Shown: positions 46,956 to 57,108, counted from the first letter of the stretch. The stretch is 64,000 nucleotides of DNA from a bacterium (GCA_024233545.1 JACKPL010000006.1:62001-126000), one strand, 5' to 3'. Numbers and translations: made by a program. Notes: generated by a model from the sequence alone, not told the origin.

Positions 46956-49630
46956 CTTGAAATCTGCTGTATAAACTGCAAGTTGTTTTGGATTTTCTGC
47001 ACTTGCTCGCTTAGTTCTTTCGCCTTTATTCTTTCTTTTTCTACTACTTCGCTGGGCGCTTTATCGACAAAATCTTTATTACTCAGCTTTCGTTCAATAC
47101 TGTTCAAAGAACTTTTAAGTTTGGAAAGTTTATCGGTTAGGCGTTCGATTTCTTTGTTTTTATCAAATACACCTTCGAGCGGCATATACAGTGTTCCTGC
47201 TTTGACAACCGCTGAAGGCAATGCCGATTCAGGAAAATAATCCGGCTTGATCGCCAATGATTCGGCCCGCATCATTTTTTTTATTATTTCCCGCTCCGTT
47301 TCAGAAAACTTATCCATGAACCCATTTTCAGGTTTTAGAACAAAACGAATGGTATTCGTTGCAGGAATATCATACTCGCTTCGTAAATTGCGTGCCGCTG
47401 AAATTAGTTCATACTTATGTTCAACAAGCTGTATCATTTCATGATCGACAAGAGTAGCATCATATTCAGGCCACAATGCAAGAGCAATCGTTTTAAATGA
47501 CTCAATTTGAGAATCATCAGGGCAAATTTGATGTAACCGATGCCATAACTCTTCTGTGATAAACGGCATAAGCGGATGCAGGATACGCAATGTATTATCA
47601 AGAACATAAAACAAAATTTTTCGAGTATTTGCTTTCAGTTTCTCATCATCGCCGTATAACACGGTTTTCACTGCTTCTATGTATCGGTCGCAATAACAAT
47701 GCCAAAAAAAGTCATAGATTGTCTGGGCGGCTTCATTGATTCGAAATTTTCCTAAAGAATCAGTAACATGCTTTATGCATTCATGCAAAGTACCCACTAT
47801 ATACCAATCATCAGTACTAAACAATGAACGGTCGAATGCTTTAAAAGCTGTCGTTTCTTCGCCGAAATTCATGAGAAGAAATCGCGATGCATTCCATATC
47901 TTGTTTGCAAAGTTTCTCCCGATTTCAAATTTTTTTGGTGAAAGGTATACGTCCTGCCCCTCTGCAGTAATTAAAATCATGGAAAAGCGCAAGGCATCCG
48001 TTCCAAACTCTTCTATTACATCGAGAGGGTCTATAGTATTGCCTAACGATTTGCTCATTTTCGTTCCCGTATCGTCGCGAACCGTTCCATGCAAATACAC
48101 ATCACGGAACGGCACATCGCCCATAAACTCCAATCCCGCCATAATCATGCGGGCAACCCAGAAAAACAAAATTTCCGGAGCCGTCACTAGTGTATCAGTT
48201 GGATAATAAAACGCAAGCTCCTCGGTTTTTTGCGGCCAGCCAAGTGTAGAAAACGGCCACAACCACGACGAAAACCACGTATCGAGGACATCTTCGTCTT
48301 GAACGATATTTTTCCGGTCACAGCCGGCAGGAATATCGTCAATCGATTTTCCAACAAAGATTTTACCGCACTCAGTGCATTTCCACACCGGAATACGATG
48401 CCCCCACCATATTTGCCTCGAAATACACCAATCGCGTATATTTTCCATCCAGTCGAGATAGACCTTTACCCAGCGTTCAGGATAAATTTTGATTTTCCCG
48501 TCTTTTACCGCATCAATAGCCGGTTTTGCGAGAGGTTTCATATTAACAAACCACTGTAAGGATAAACGCGGCTCTACGATAGTATCGCATCGGTAACAAT
48601 GCCCGACAGCATGAATATGCCGTTCGATTTTTATTATTTGTCCCGATTGCTTCAACTCTTCAACAAGTTTTTTTCGGCAGTCAAACCTATACATACCATT
48701 ATAATGCCCTGCATTCTCATTCATCGTGCCGTCTTCATGCATGACATTAACCGATGGCAGATTGTGCCTGCGCCCCATCTCGAAATCGTTCGGGTCGTGT
48801 GCCGGAGTTACTTTGACAATACCGGTTCCAAAGGACGGATCGACAAAATCATCGCCTATCACCGGTATCTCTCTGCCTATCACCGGCAGAATAATGGTTT
48901 TATCTTTGAGCTGTTCGTAGCGCGGATCCTTTGGATTAAGAGCAATCGCCGTATCGCCTAATAATGTTTCAGGACGAGTTGTAGCAACAACGATAAATGC
49001 ATCGCTCTTTTTAATTTTATATGCAATGTGATATAAAGCGCCTTCAATTTCACGGTGTTCAACTTCTTCATCAGATAACGCGGTTAAACATCGAGGGCAC
49101 CAGTTAATAATGAAATTATTCTGATAGATTAACCCTTTCTCATAGAGCCGTACAAATACCTCCTGAACCGCATTGCTCAATCCTTCATCGAGCGTAAACC
49201 GCTCTCTTTCCCAATCACACGAACAACCAAGACGTTTCAACTGATTGATGATTTTACCGCCATATTCCTCACGCCATTTCCATACTCGCTTGACAAAATC
49301 TTCACGCCCTATTTCATGGCGTGTAGTATTTTCTAAGCGAAGTTTTCGTTCTACGACATTTTGCGTTGCGATTCCAGCATGGTCTGTTCCGGTTACCCAA
49401 AAGGTATTATATCCTTGCATACGCCGCCAACGAACCAATATATCCTGTACGGTATTATTCAAGGCATGCCCCATGTGCAATGCCGCAGTCACGTTAGGCG
49501 GCGGAATAACAATTGTATAGGGAGTACCTTTTTTCGAAGGATCGGCATGAAAAAAACGGCCTTTTTCCCAATATTCACTCCATTTATTCTCAATTTCTTG
49601 AGGAGAATATTGTTTTGGTATATCCATCAT
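46952..49630 (-). CDS. valS: valyl-tRNA synthetase
   Basis: Class I synthetase of about 892 residues. PNVTAALHMGHALNN carries the HIGH motif, GTKMSKSLGNTIDP the KMSKS motif; the editing domain shows TTRPETLLGDTAIALNP. The last 60 residues are a coiled coil (KEIERLTDKLSKLKSSLNS), typical of ValS. The start at 49630 (or 49627) is the first compatible with the cimA stop at 49647; the longer frame runs into cimA. Last gene of the hom-PGM-lysC-cimA-valS run. Confidence 0.97.
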   Translation of the reverse strand: MMDIPKQYSPQEIENKWSEYWEKGRFFHADPSKKGTPYTIVIPPPNVTAALHMGHALNNTVQDILVRWRRMQGYNTFWVTGTDHAGIATQNVVERKLRLENTTRHEIGREDFVKRVWKWREEYGGKIINQLKRLGCSCDWERERFTLDEGLSNAVQEVFVRLYEKGLIYQNNFIINWCPRCLTALSDEEVEHREIEGALYHIAYKIKKSDAFIVVATTRPETLLGDTAIALNPKDPRYEQLKDKTIILPVIGREIPVIGDDFVDPSFGTGIVKVTPAHDPNDFEMGRRHNLPSVNVMHEDGTMNENAGHYNGMYRFDCRKKLVEELKQSGQIIKIERHIHAVGHCYRCDTIVEPRLSLQWFVNMKPLAKPAIDAVKDGKIKIYPERWVKVYLDWMENIRDWCISRQIWWGHRIPVWKCTECGKIFVGKSIDDIPAGCDRKNIVQDEDVLDTWFSSWLWPFSTLGWPQKTEELAFYYPTDTLVTAPEILFFWVARMIMAGLEFMGDVPFRDVYLHGTVRDDTGTKMSKSLGNTIDPLDVIEEFGTDALRFSMILITAEGQDVYLSPKKFEIGRNFANKIWNASRFLLMNFGEETTAFKAFDRSLFSTDDWYIVGTLHECIKHVTDSLGKFRINEAAQTIYDFFWHCYCDRYIEAVKTVLYGDDEKLKANTRKILFYVLDNTLRILHPLMPFITEELWHRLHQICPDDSQIESFKTIALALWPEYDATLVDHEMIQLVEHKYELISAARNLRSEYDIPATNTIRFVLKPENGFMDKFSETEREIIKKMMRAESLAIKPDYFPESALPSAVVKAGTLYMPLEGVFDKNKEIERLTDKLSKLKSSLNSIERKLSNKDFVDKAPSEVVEKERIKAKELSEQVQKIQNNLQFIQQISS

Positions 49631-49646
49631 CAAATCAATCTCGCTG

Positions 49647-51224
49647 TTATTTTTTTCGAGGTGTTTTAGATTCATCTTTGAGCAGTTTATATTCATAGCT
49701 GTCAGCCAATGCTTCCCAACATGCTTCAACAATATTCTGTGAAACACCGACTGTTCCCCAAATAGCACCGCCGGATTTGGATTCAATTAAAACGCGGACT
49801 TTTGCCGCCGTTCCAGTTTTGCCCTCAAGCACTCGTACTTTGAAATCGACCAATTCTATTTCGTCAATTTTTGGATAAAATGTTCGCAACGCTTTACGTA
49901 AAGCCAAATCCATCGCATCGACAGGGCCGTGCCCTTCGGCAACAGTATATCGTTGTTCACCTTGCACATTAAGCTTAAGAGTAGCCTCAGAAATCAGTTT
50001 ATCATCTCTCCTCTCAACAATAACGCGAAAACTCTCGAGAGTAAAAAAATCTTTATGGTGTTGAAGAGTTTTTCGTACAAGCAACTCAAACGAGCCTTCT
50101 GCCGCTTCAAATTCATACCCTTGATGCTCCAATTCTTTTATTTTTACAAGAATTGATTGCGTTTCAGGTGTTTTCTCATGCAAATCAATATTAAGTTCTT
50201 TCGCTTTAAGGGCTATATTGCTCCTTCCCGATAGCTCAGACACAAGTATCCGCTGAGAATTGCCCACCAGTTCAGGAACAATATGCTCATAGCTAACAGA
50301 ATCTTTCTGGACAGCATTAACATGGATACCGCCTTTATGTGCAAAGGCAGATATTCCGACAAAGGGAGCAGTATTGTCATGCCGGCGATTTGCCAGTTCG
50401 TCAACAAACTGTGATAACTCACACAATCCTTTCAGTTGTTCTTCACTGATCACTTTATAGCCGTATTTCAACATGAGGTTGGGAACAATTGTAGTCAAGT
50501 TAGCATTGCCGCAACGCTCACCGAAACCATTTGTTGTCCCTTGAACCTGTATTGCCCCCTGCTCGATTGCCGCAAGAGAATTTGCCACTCCTAACCCGCC
50601 ATCATTATGGGCATGTATACCTAAGGGCACTGAAACGACTTTTTTAACTTCACCGATTATTTGAGTGATTTCTCGGGGCAATGTACCGCCATTCGTATCG
50701 CAGAGAACGATCCTGTCTGCACCGCCACGCTCAGCCGCCAAAAGCGTCTCCAGCGCGTACTGATTGTCATCTTTATACCCATCGAAGAAATGTTCAGCAT
50801 CGTATATGGTAAACCGACCGCATTTTTTGGTAAATTTTACACTGTCATAAATCATATCAAGGTTTTCTTGAAGTGTTGTGCGGAGAATATCAAGCACATG
50901 CAGTTTCCAGCTTTTGCCGAACATGGTAACTACCGGAGTTTCGGCCTCAATGATTTTTATAAGGTTCGGATCATCTTCGGGCTTACTATTCATTCTGCGT
51001 GTTGAACCAAACGCCGCGATACGGGCATTTTTCAATTTGTAACTCTTGATTTCTTTAAAGAAATCAATATCTTTCGGATTAGAACCAGGCCAACCGCCTT
51101 CTATAAAATGGTATCCCATTTTATCTAATTCCAACGCTACACGTATTTTGTCAGCAACAGAAAACGATATGCCCTCCGCTTGTGTTCCATCACGCAATGT
51201 TGTATCGTACACTTCGACATTCAT
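49647..51224 (-). CDS. cimA: (R)-citramalate synthase
   Basis: HMGL-like enzyme condensing pyruvate and acetyl-CoA for threonine-independent isoleucine synthesis; 525 residues. It differs from LeuA by YDTTLRDGTQAEGISFSVAD and HFIEGGWPGSNPKDIDFF, the CimA-specific blocks; metal-binding HAHNDGGLGVANS and NGFGERCGNANL follow. A LeuA-type regulatory domain starts near 390. AAGGA lies seven bases before ATG. Downstream of lysC. Confidence 0.95.
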   Translation of the reverse strand: MNVEVYDTTLRDGTQAEGISFSVADKIRVALELDKMGYHFIEGGWPGSNPKDIDFFKEIKSYKLKNARIAAFGSTRRMNSKPEDDPNLIKIIEAETPVVTMFGKSWKLHVLDILRTTLQENLDMIYDSVKFTKKCGRFTIYDAEHFFDGYKDDNQYALETLLAAERGGADRIVLCDTNGGTLPREITQIIGEVKKVVSVPLGIHAHNDGGLGVANSLAAIEQGAIQVQGTTNGFGERCGNANLTTIVPNLMLKYGYKVISEEQLKGLCELSQFVDELANRRHDNTAPFVGISAFAHKGGIHVNAVQKDSVSYEHIVPELVGNSQRILVSELSGRSNIALKAKELNIDLHEKTPETQSILVKIKELEHQGYEFEAAEGSFELLVRKTLQHHKDFFTLESFRVIVERRDDKLISEATLKLNVQGEQRYTVAEGHGPVDAMDLALRKALRTFYPKIDEIELVDFKVRVLEGKTGTAAKVRVLIESKSGGAIWGTVGVSQNIVEACWEALADSYEYKLLKDESKTPRKK

Positions 51225-51242
51225 AATACAATCCTTTATATG

Positions 51243-52460
51243 CTACTCTTTATCAAGTTCAAATTCGCTATGCAGCACTTGTACTGCTTTTTTTGCATCT
51301 TTTTCAGGGATGATACACGATATTTTTATTTCCGACGTACTAATAGTAGAGATATTGATGCCCGCCTTTGCCAGAGCGCCGAACATCTTGGCGGCAACAC
51401 CGGAATGCGAACGCATGCCAATACCTACAACGGATAATTTTGCAATTGACTTATCAATCGTGTATTCCCGTGCACCGGCGCCGGATACTAACGTATCAAG
51501 AAGAGGCGTGATGCGAGGAATATCTCCTCTAGCTACAGTGAACGATATATCGGTATATCCGTCTTCACTGAAATTTTGTATTATCATATCGATATTGATA
51601 TTGTACTCAGCAACTTTTGTGAATACTTTTGCCGCAATACCGGGTTGGTCGGGCACATGTTTCACTGTTATTTTTGCTTCATTGACATCCGTCGTTATTC
51701 CTCTTACTGCGGGTTCTTCCACGATATCTTTCTCCTTAACAATATATGTTCCCTCAGAATTATTAAAACTTGAACGCACACATAAAGGCACATCATATTT
51801 ATTTGCAAATTCTACAGACCGCGAATGTAAAACTTTTGCTCCGAGGCTTGCAAGCTCGAGCATTTCTTCATGGGAAATCTCGCGCAGTTTGCGTGCATTC
51901 GGAACAATTCTCGGATCAGCAGTATATACACCATCGACATCGGTAAATATGTCGCACATATCGGCTTTTAATACTGCGGCAAGCGCAACTGCCGTGGTAT
52001 CAGACCCGCCGCGCCCAAGGGTCGTGATGTCATTCTTAATATTTATTCCTTGGAAACCGGCAACAACAACGATTTTATCTTTATTGAGCTCTTCTTGCAT
52101 TTTTGTTGGAGAAATTTCTAAAATTCGTGCACGCGTGTGGATATCGTCGGTCATGATTCCTACCTGAGCACCAGTTAGCGAAATCGCATCTTCTCCTAAA
52201 TCATGTATTGCCATGGCAAGCAATGCAACAGAAATCTGTTCGCCGGTGGAAACAAGCATATCGCTTTCGCGTTCGGACGGCGTATCAGTAATTTGCTTCG
52301 CCATTTCTAAGAGTTTATCAGTTGTGCCTCCCATAGCAGAAACGACAACAACGACCTGATTCCCTTTCCGCTTCGTTTCAACAACGCGCCGCGCAACGTT
52401 TTTTATCCGGCCAGAATCACCGACTGATGTTCCGCCATATTTTTGAACAATAACTCCCAT
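51243..52460 (-). CDS. lysC: aspartate kinase
   Basis: Phosphorylates aspartate at the head of lysine, threonine and methionine synthesis; 405 residues. N-terminal VQKYGGTSVGD, VVVVSAMGGTTDKL, TTLGRGGSDTTAVALAA and ADMCDIFTDVDGVYTADPR are present. Two ACT domains (about 265-340 and 345-400) form the regulatory part, so feedback control by end products is expected. It starts 33 bases after the PGM-like gene. Confidence 0.96.
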   Translation of the reverse strand: MGVIVQKYGGTSVGDSGRIKNVARRVVETKRKGNQVVVVVSAMGGTTDKLLEMAKQITDTPSERESDMLVSTGEQISVALLAMAIHDLGEDAISLTGAQVGIMTDDIHTRARILEISPTKMQEELNKDKIVVVAGFQGINIKNDITTLGRGGSDTTAVALAAVLKADMCDIFTDVDGVYTADPRIVPNARKLREISHEEMLELASLGAKVLHSRSVEFANKYDVPLCVRSSFNNSEGTYIVKEKDIVEEPAVRGITTDVNEAKITVKHVPDQPGIAAKVFTKVAEYNINIDMIIQNFSEDGYTDISFTVARGDIPRITPLLDTLVSGAGAREYTIDKSIAKLSVVGIGMRSHSGVAAKMFGALAKAGINISTISTSEIKISCIIPEKDAKKAVQVLHSEFELDKE

Positions 52461-52493
52461 TAACTCTCTTCAGCTCCTCTTTTAGGGCCATTC

Positions 52494-53708
52494 TTATGCA
52501 AATAACACGGGTAAAACCGTATGTCCTTCTCGTATGTTATGACGCCGCTTTTTTACCGATTCCTCACTAAACTTGGTTACTTTGTCCGGTTTTATATCGT
52601 TTCCTGCAATAACATACGGTACCGGATCAGCAACATGCTTGCGCAATTCAACCGGTGTCATTTGGCCAGCGGAAACTAATAACCGCCACTTCATCGAATC
52701 TTGTTTTTGCAGAGCCGATATAATCGGGCCGATAATATAGCGGTCAAACGCTTCTATCGCTTTTATTTTCTCAGACACCGAACCGTTATGGCTCGCTTTA
52801 TCGGAATCATCCACATATATGATAACACAATCATATGTTTCAAGATATGGTAAAGATATTGCCGCAACATGGCTGTACAGCTGATTATATTCGCCGGAAA
52901 CACCGCGCACATCAAATGTATCGATACCAACCAGCTTTGCAAGCCCAAGCATTGAACGGGCAGGAGTAAGCATGCATGCTTTAACCGCAAATTTATCTTG
53001 AATATTTTCGATATGCGGTGTTTTTCCGCCACCCCAAACCCATATGCTGTTTGCAGGAAACTCGTTTAAATCTCGTTTGACGCTATTGATTTCATGTTTG
53101 CCGAGAATCTCTTCGGCTTTTTTTTTCATAATATCAATCAATATACCAGAACCGCTGCCCGTCGGAAAATTTGCATCGACTTTTTGTTCGATTATATCAT
53201 GCGGTGCAACTGTTCTGATATTTTCTGCATCAAGATGTATTTTATCCCGGTCAACAAGCATAATATTTTTATAGCGGTCACCAGCATAAAACGAAACTCC
53301 GGGCATCGCCAATTCAGCATTAAGAGCCTCAATTAAAGCGCGTGATTCTTTTGTGGAAAGATTTCCTGCACAATAATCGGTCATAACTCCATCGAAAACC
53401 GTTACAAAATTAAGCCGGAACGCCACATGGTTCGGTTGGATTTCAACACCATACCCTGCGGCTTCAATTACCGCTCGGGAACACTGCGTCCGCTTCGGGT
53501 CATACCCTAAAAGCGATAAATGTGCCCTATCGCTCCCCGGCTCCATTCCTTTTGGAATTGCCCTGATCAACCCTGTTTGCCCGAGGGAAGCAACCTTGTC
53601 CAAATAAGGAGTTTTGGCAAAAGCAAGAGGAGTTAAGTTATCCAAATCATCTTGTGGATAATCCGCAATGCCGTCGGCTACGCATACAATATATTTCATC
53701 CCGCGCAT
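52494..53708 (-). CDS. phosphoglycerate-mutase-like protein, proposed homoserine kinase
   Basis: A 404-residue member of the alkaline-phosphatase superfamily, of the cofactor-independent phosphoglycerate mutase (ApgM) type. Motifs: YIVCVADGIADYP (metal-binding Asp), KGMEPGSDRAHLSLLGYDP (active-site Ser region), VDDSDKASHNGS and VIAGNDIKP. The subgroup found between hom and lysC is described as a proposed homoserine kinase; the location here, two bases after hom and 33 before lysC, fits that role better than glycolysis. A standard thrB is not in the window. ATG 53708 or the ATG three codons later may be the start. Confidence 0.8.
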   Translation of the reverse strand: MRGMKYIVCVADGIADYPQDDLDNLTPLAFAKTPYLDKVASLGQTGLIRAIPKGMEPGSDRAHLSLLGYDPKRTQCSRAVIEAAGYGVEIQPNHVAFRLNFVTVFDGVMTDYCAGNLSTKESRALIEALNAELAMPGVSFYAGDRYKNIMLVDRDKIHLDAENIRTVAPHDIIEQKVDANFPTGSGSGILIDIMKKKAEEILGKHEINSVKRDLNEFPANSIWVWGGGKTPHIENIQDKFAVKACMLTPARSMLGLAKLVGIDTFDVRGVSGEYNQLYSHVAAISLPYLETYDCVIIYVDDSDKASHNGSVSEKIKAIEAFDRYIIGPIISALQKQDSMKWRLLVSAGQMTPVELRKHVADPVPYVIAGNDIKPDKVTKFSEESVKKRRHNIREGHTVLPVLFA

Positions 53709-53710
53709 TT

Positions 53711-55005
53711 TTACTCTTCTATTCGAATTACCAATGTTTTATCTTTAACGACCGGCAAATTGTCAATCTGCTCTAAAGCCGCCCGCATTGCTTTTTTCTC
53801 GCGCATGATGCGTAAAACGACGATCACCGACACGACATCGCCCACACGGCGTTCTTTTGCAGAACATCGGAAATACTTATCTTACATCTCCCGAGAATTC
53901 CCGCAATTTCAGCAAGAACACCTGGCTGGTCTATTACAGTAAACCGGAAATAATACCGGCTTTCAATATCGGAAATATCGGTCACCTTTACCGTTTGACG
54001 AGGCCGGGTAAAATCTTTGCGTTGCGCAAGGGTATCATTGACCATTGCCCGAGCAATGTCGACTACATCAGCTAAAACGGCGCTTGCGGTTGGCAATTCA
54101 CCGGCGCCTCTTCCATAAAACATCGTGCTTCCGACGACATCCCCCTTAACAAATATGCCATTGTAAGAATCCATGACGGAACCGAGCAGATGACTATCGG
54201 GAATGAGTGTCGGATGAATTCGCAACTGAACTTGCCCATTATAGTTTTTATATATAGCAAGCAGTTTAATGACATATCCAAATTTTTCAGCATAATCAAT
54301 GTCTATTTCTGATATTTTTCGGATCCCTTCAATGTAACAGTCTTCCATGGAAAAAATGGTTGATGATGCAAGTGACCCAAGGATAACCAACTTGTGTGCA
54401 GAATCAATACCGTCTACATCAAGCGTTGGATCAGCTTCAGCGTATCCGAGTTCCTGAGCTTGTTTAAGGGCTTGGGCAAACGATATCTTTTCTCGAGCCA
54501 TTTTGGTAAAAATGTAATTTGCCGTCCCGTTGATGATACCGTGAATACTCTCGATTCGGTTTGCAACGAATGATTCCCGCACAACTTTAATAATCGGTAT
54601 GCCGCCCGCAACAGCCGCCTCAAAAGCAATGGTTCCATCGCTTTTTTCTTCTTTTTCGAAAAGTTCTTTTCCATGTTCAGCAAGCAATGCTTTGTTTGCC
54701 GTAACAACCGATTTGCCGTTTTTAAGCGCACGCACAATAAACTCTTTCGCTATGCCGCACCCGCCGACTAGTTCTATGACAATATCAACTTCCGGGTCGT
54801 CAACAATCTTAAACCCATCGGTTGTTAAACGTTCAGCAGAAACAGCAATTCCGCGATCTCTTACAATATCAATGTCAGCAACCCATTTCAAATCAACAGG
54901 GACGCCTATCCGATCCTGAAACAGTTCCTTATTATTTTCAAGAGTCTTCACCACCCCTGTTCCGATAGTACCGAATCCGATTACACCAACCGTTATTTTT
55001 TTCAT
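53711..55005 (-). CDS. hom: homoserine dehydrogenase, frame-shifted in the C-terminal ACT domain
   Basis: NAD(P)H-dependent reduction of aspartate semialdehyde. The main frame has the coenzyme loop VGVIGFGTIGTGVVKTLE, VTANKALLAEHG, GIINGTANYIFTKM and the substrate region AYAEADPTLDVDGIDSAHK-type block (seen as GYAEADPTLDVDG). An ACT domain begins at RFTVIDQPGVLAEIAGILG. The frame ends after DVLQK, but the -1 frame continues with ERRVGDVVSVIVVL and the rest of the ACT domain to a stop at 53711, two bases before the next gene. One missing base near 53845 explains this. ATG 55005 is preceded by GGGAGAG. Confidence 0.92.
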
Positions 55006-55268
55006 TGTCTCTCCCATTTTCAAGACGCTGGCGATTACCAAAACCGTTCTATTGTATCATGAAAGCAAAGGTACTTATCATATAATGAACTGCTGGTTTT
55101 ATCAAGTTTTTTCCGTACATTTAAAACATTATAGAGAACATGCCATTTTAGTGTTCATTACGGTAATTTTTGACACATGCTGTTATTACGGAATATTTTT
55201 TAGAGATACCCAAAGGTTTGATTCGACTGTAAGCTTAATTTTCAGAGTATTTACATTGATTATATAAC

Positions 55269-55346
<78 letters not shown>

Positions 55347-55371
55347 ACCGAATTTTTAATCAAGGAAGGTA

Positions 55372-55399
55372 ATAATACCATTTTTTTTATGTACATCAA
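55372..55399 (-). promoter_or_regulatory. candidate promoter for tRNA-Pro
   Basis: TTGATG, a 16-base spacer and TATTAT on the minus strand, 25 bases before the tRNA. The match is weaker than for the other two tRNA genes. Confidence 0.3.
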
Positions 55400-55486
55400 G
55401 TGTTTTCACACCGAATATCGCTACTGCAATAAAACTTATCGGAATTGAGTGATAAATATATCCCTGTCATATTTTTATAAAAAAGC

Positions 55487-55867
55487 TTAAAACCCTGCAT
55501 TAGAAAAATGCTGTTTATCATTGTAAATATCCTGTTGTAAACCTATAAGGCGTTCTCTAATACCACGGAGCAAAAAGAATTTATCATCGTGTTTTTTAAT
55601 ATCGGAAACACCTTCTTTTTTGAGATGAAGCTGACGGCGAGCTCCCTGAATCGTAAAGTGTTGTTCATACAACATTTGCTTGATATTTAAAATTACTTCT
55701 ATGTCTTTTCTTTGATATGCTCGGCGCCCTGTTTTCGTTTTTTTAGGTTTTAATTCATTAAATTCATTCTCCCAAAACCGCAAAACATGTGGTTCTAAAC
55801 CTGTTAGAGCGCTCACTTCGCCAATATTAAAGTAAAGTTTATTAGGAATTTCAACCATTCTGAACAT
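55487..55867 (-). CDS. MerR-like winged-helix regulator
   Basis: A 126-residue DNA-binding protein. Residues 10-80 form a MerR-type HTH: YFNIGEVSALTGLEPHVLRFWENEF, followed by LKPKKTKTGRRAYQRKDIEVILNIK. A short helical tail follows; no effector domain or metal-binding cysteines are seen, so it is a one-domain member. Residue 4 is an alternative Met start. It lies between tRNA-Pro and tRNA-Arg; target unknown. Confidence 0.87.
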   Translation of the reverse strand: MFRMVEIPNKLYFNIGEVSALTGLEPHVLRFWENEFNELKPKKTKTGRRAYQRKDIEVILNIKQMLYEQHFTIQGARRQLHLKKEGVSDIKKHDDKFFLLRGIRERLIGLQQDIYNDKQHFSNAGF

Positions 55868-55918
55868 CTTTCTATTGTTTTAATCAATTTTGCGACTGTA
55901 TTCTTTCAAAAAATAAAG

Positions 55919-55992
55919 TGGGCGATACGGGATTCGAACCCATGACCTCTGGTTCCGGAGACCAGCGCTCTATCCATCTGAGCTAACCGCCC
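55919..55992 (-). tRNA. tRNA-Arg (CCG)
   Basis: Complete cloverleaf by eye: acceptor GGGCGGT/ATCGCCC, D-arm GCTC/GAGC, anticodon stem CTGGT/ACCAG with loop CTCCGGA (anticodon CCG), T-arm ATGGG/CCCGT with TTCGAAT loop, discriminator A. CCA is not encoded. Confidence 0.96.
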
Positions 55993-56005
55993 ACAATACT
56001 TTGTT

Positions 56006-56035
56006 ATTGTATACCTCTTTTAGAAAACAATTCAA
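56006..56035 (-). promoter_or_regulatory. sigma70-type promoter for tRNA-Arg
   Basis: TTGAAT (rc of 56030-56035), 18-base spacer, TACAAT (rc of 56006-56011), ending 13 bases before the tRNA, the same geometry as at tRNA-Ala. Confidence 0.5.
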
Positions 56036-56054
56036 GGCGAAAGGACTAAAAATT

Positions 56055-57083
56055 TTATTTCGTAATACCTATTCTGTTTAACGGCCAATAAATAAAAAAA
56101 GATTTCCCCCGCAGGTTTTCGTGCGGCACAAATCCCCAAAACCGGCTGTCTTTACTGCTTGCACTGTTATCTCCGAGAACAAAATAAGAATTTTCCGGTA
56201 CAACGATAGGCTTTCCTCTTTCGCCGAACGGCCCTTCATTCAGATAGGGAATAAAACGGAAAACCTCAGGGTCATCGAGTATCTTGCCGTTAACAAGCAC
56301 GACTCCTTCATCGGGTTCAATCGGGCCGCTACGCAGTGTACGCCGTGTCGTTGAACATTCCCCTTCGATATACACTTTACCATCGGGATCATACACCTTG
56401 CGCGCATTTCGTATAAAGCTCATCTTGCCTATTGCCTCGCTCCATGCGAATAATGATTCCCTCCGTAAACCGCGAATTTCTATCGTATCGCCGGGAAGCC
56501 CGACAAGCCGTTTAATAAAATCTTTTTTTTGCTCTTCTTTATCAAGAAGCGCAATATCCCATGTGCTGAATACTACAATATCTCCCCGCTTCGGTTTTCT
56601 CAGAGCCGGCAACTGGATATATGGCAACCGAATATCCGTAAGAATAATTTTCGTGGGGCTTTTTGCGCCGTAGATAAATTTATTCACAAAAATTCGATCC
56701 CCAGTTCCATAATACTGAGCTCCGTGAAGAGTGGGTTGCATAGACCCTGTAGGGATTTTAAACGCTTCCACAATAAAAACTCTGACTATAAGCGCAAGAA
56801 TGCCCGCTACGATAAGCGCTTCAGCATATTCGTGTATGATTGATTTTCGATACAGCTTAATACGTTTGTCTATCGATTCGGATAATGAATAACAGTGCTT
56901 TTCAAGTTGATAATAGTCTTCTTCAGTACGTATAATGTCTTCAAGTTTGGCAATATCATTATGAATTAGTTCGAGAACATTTTGCGGAATTTTTTTGCGG
57001 TACCGGTGAACAACTTTTTTGGTTTCTTTAAGGCTTTTTGTAACGTGCCGCCTCAACCGTTTAATTTGATTTTGATTATTCAT
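56055..57083 (-). CDS. lepB: signal peptidase I
   Basis: Membrane-anchored Ser-Lys protease that removes Sec and Tat signal peptides; 342 residues. An N-terminal coiled, basic segment (1-80) precedes one helix (about 86-105). The catalytic Ser is in IPTGSMQPTLHG, the catalytic Lys in DFIKRLVGLPGDTIEI, and GDNSASSKDSRFWGFVP is the C-terminal box. The catalytic domain has an insert with a hydrophobic-basic character (GAKSPTKIILTDIRLPYIQL). It follows lepA by 25 bases. Confidence 0.95.
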   Translation of the reverse strand: MNNQNQIKRLRRHVTKSLKETKKVVHRYRKKIPQNVLELIHNDIAKLEDIIRTEEDYYQLEKHCYSLSESIDKRIKLYRKSIIHEYAEALIVAGILALIVRVFIVEAFKIPTGSMQPTLHGAQYYGTGDRIFVNKFIYGAKSPTKIILTDIRLPYIQLPALRKPKRGDIVVFSTWDIALLDKEEQKKDFIKRLVGLPGDTIEIRGLRRESLFAWSEAIGKMSFIRNARKVYDPDGKVYIEGECSTTRRTLRSGPIEPDEGVVLVNGKILDDPEVFRFIPYLNEGPFGERGKPIVVPENSYFVLGDNSASSKDSRFWGFVPHENLRGKSFFIYWPLNRIGITK

Positions 57084-57108
57084 TATACAAACTTTTCTTT
57101 TCGGGGTG

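Noticed and set aside
55052..55267. 71-codon plus-strand open frame between hom and tRNA-Pro
   Set aside because: No ribosome site, no recognisable domain, low-complexity hydrophobic text; the 264-base gap (55006-55269) more likely holds the hom promoter on the other strand.
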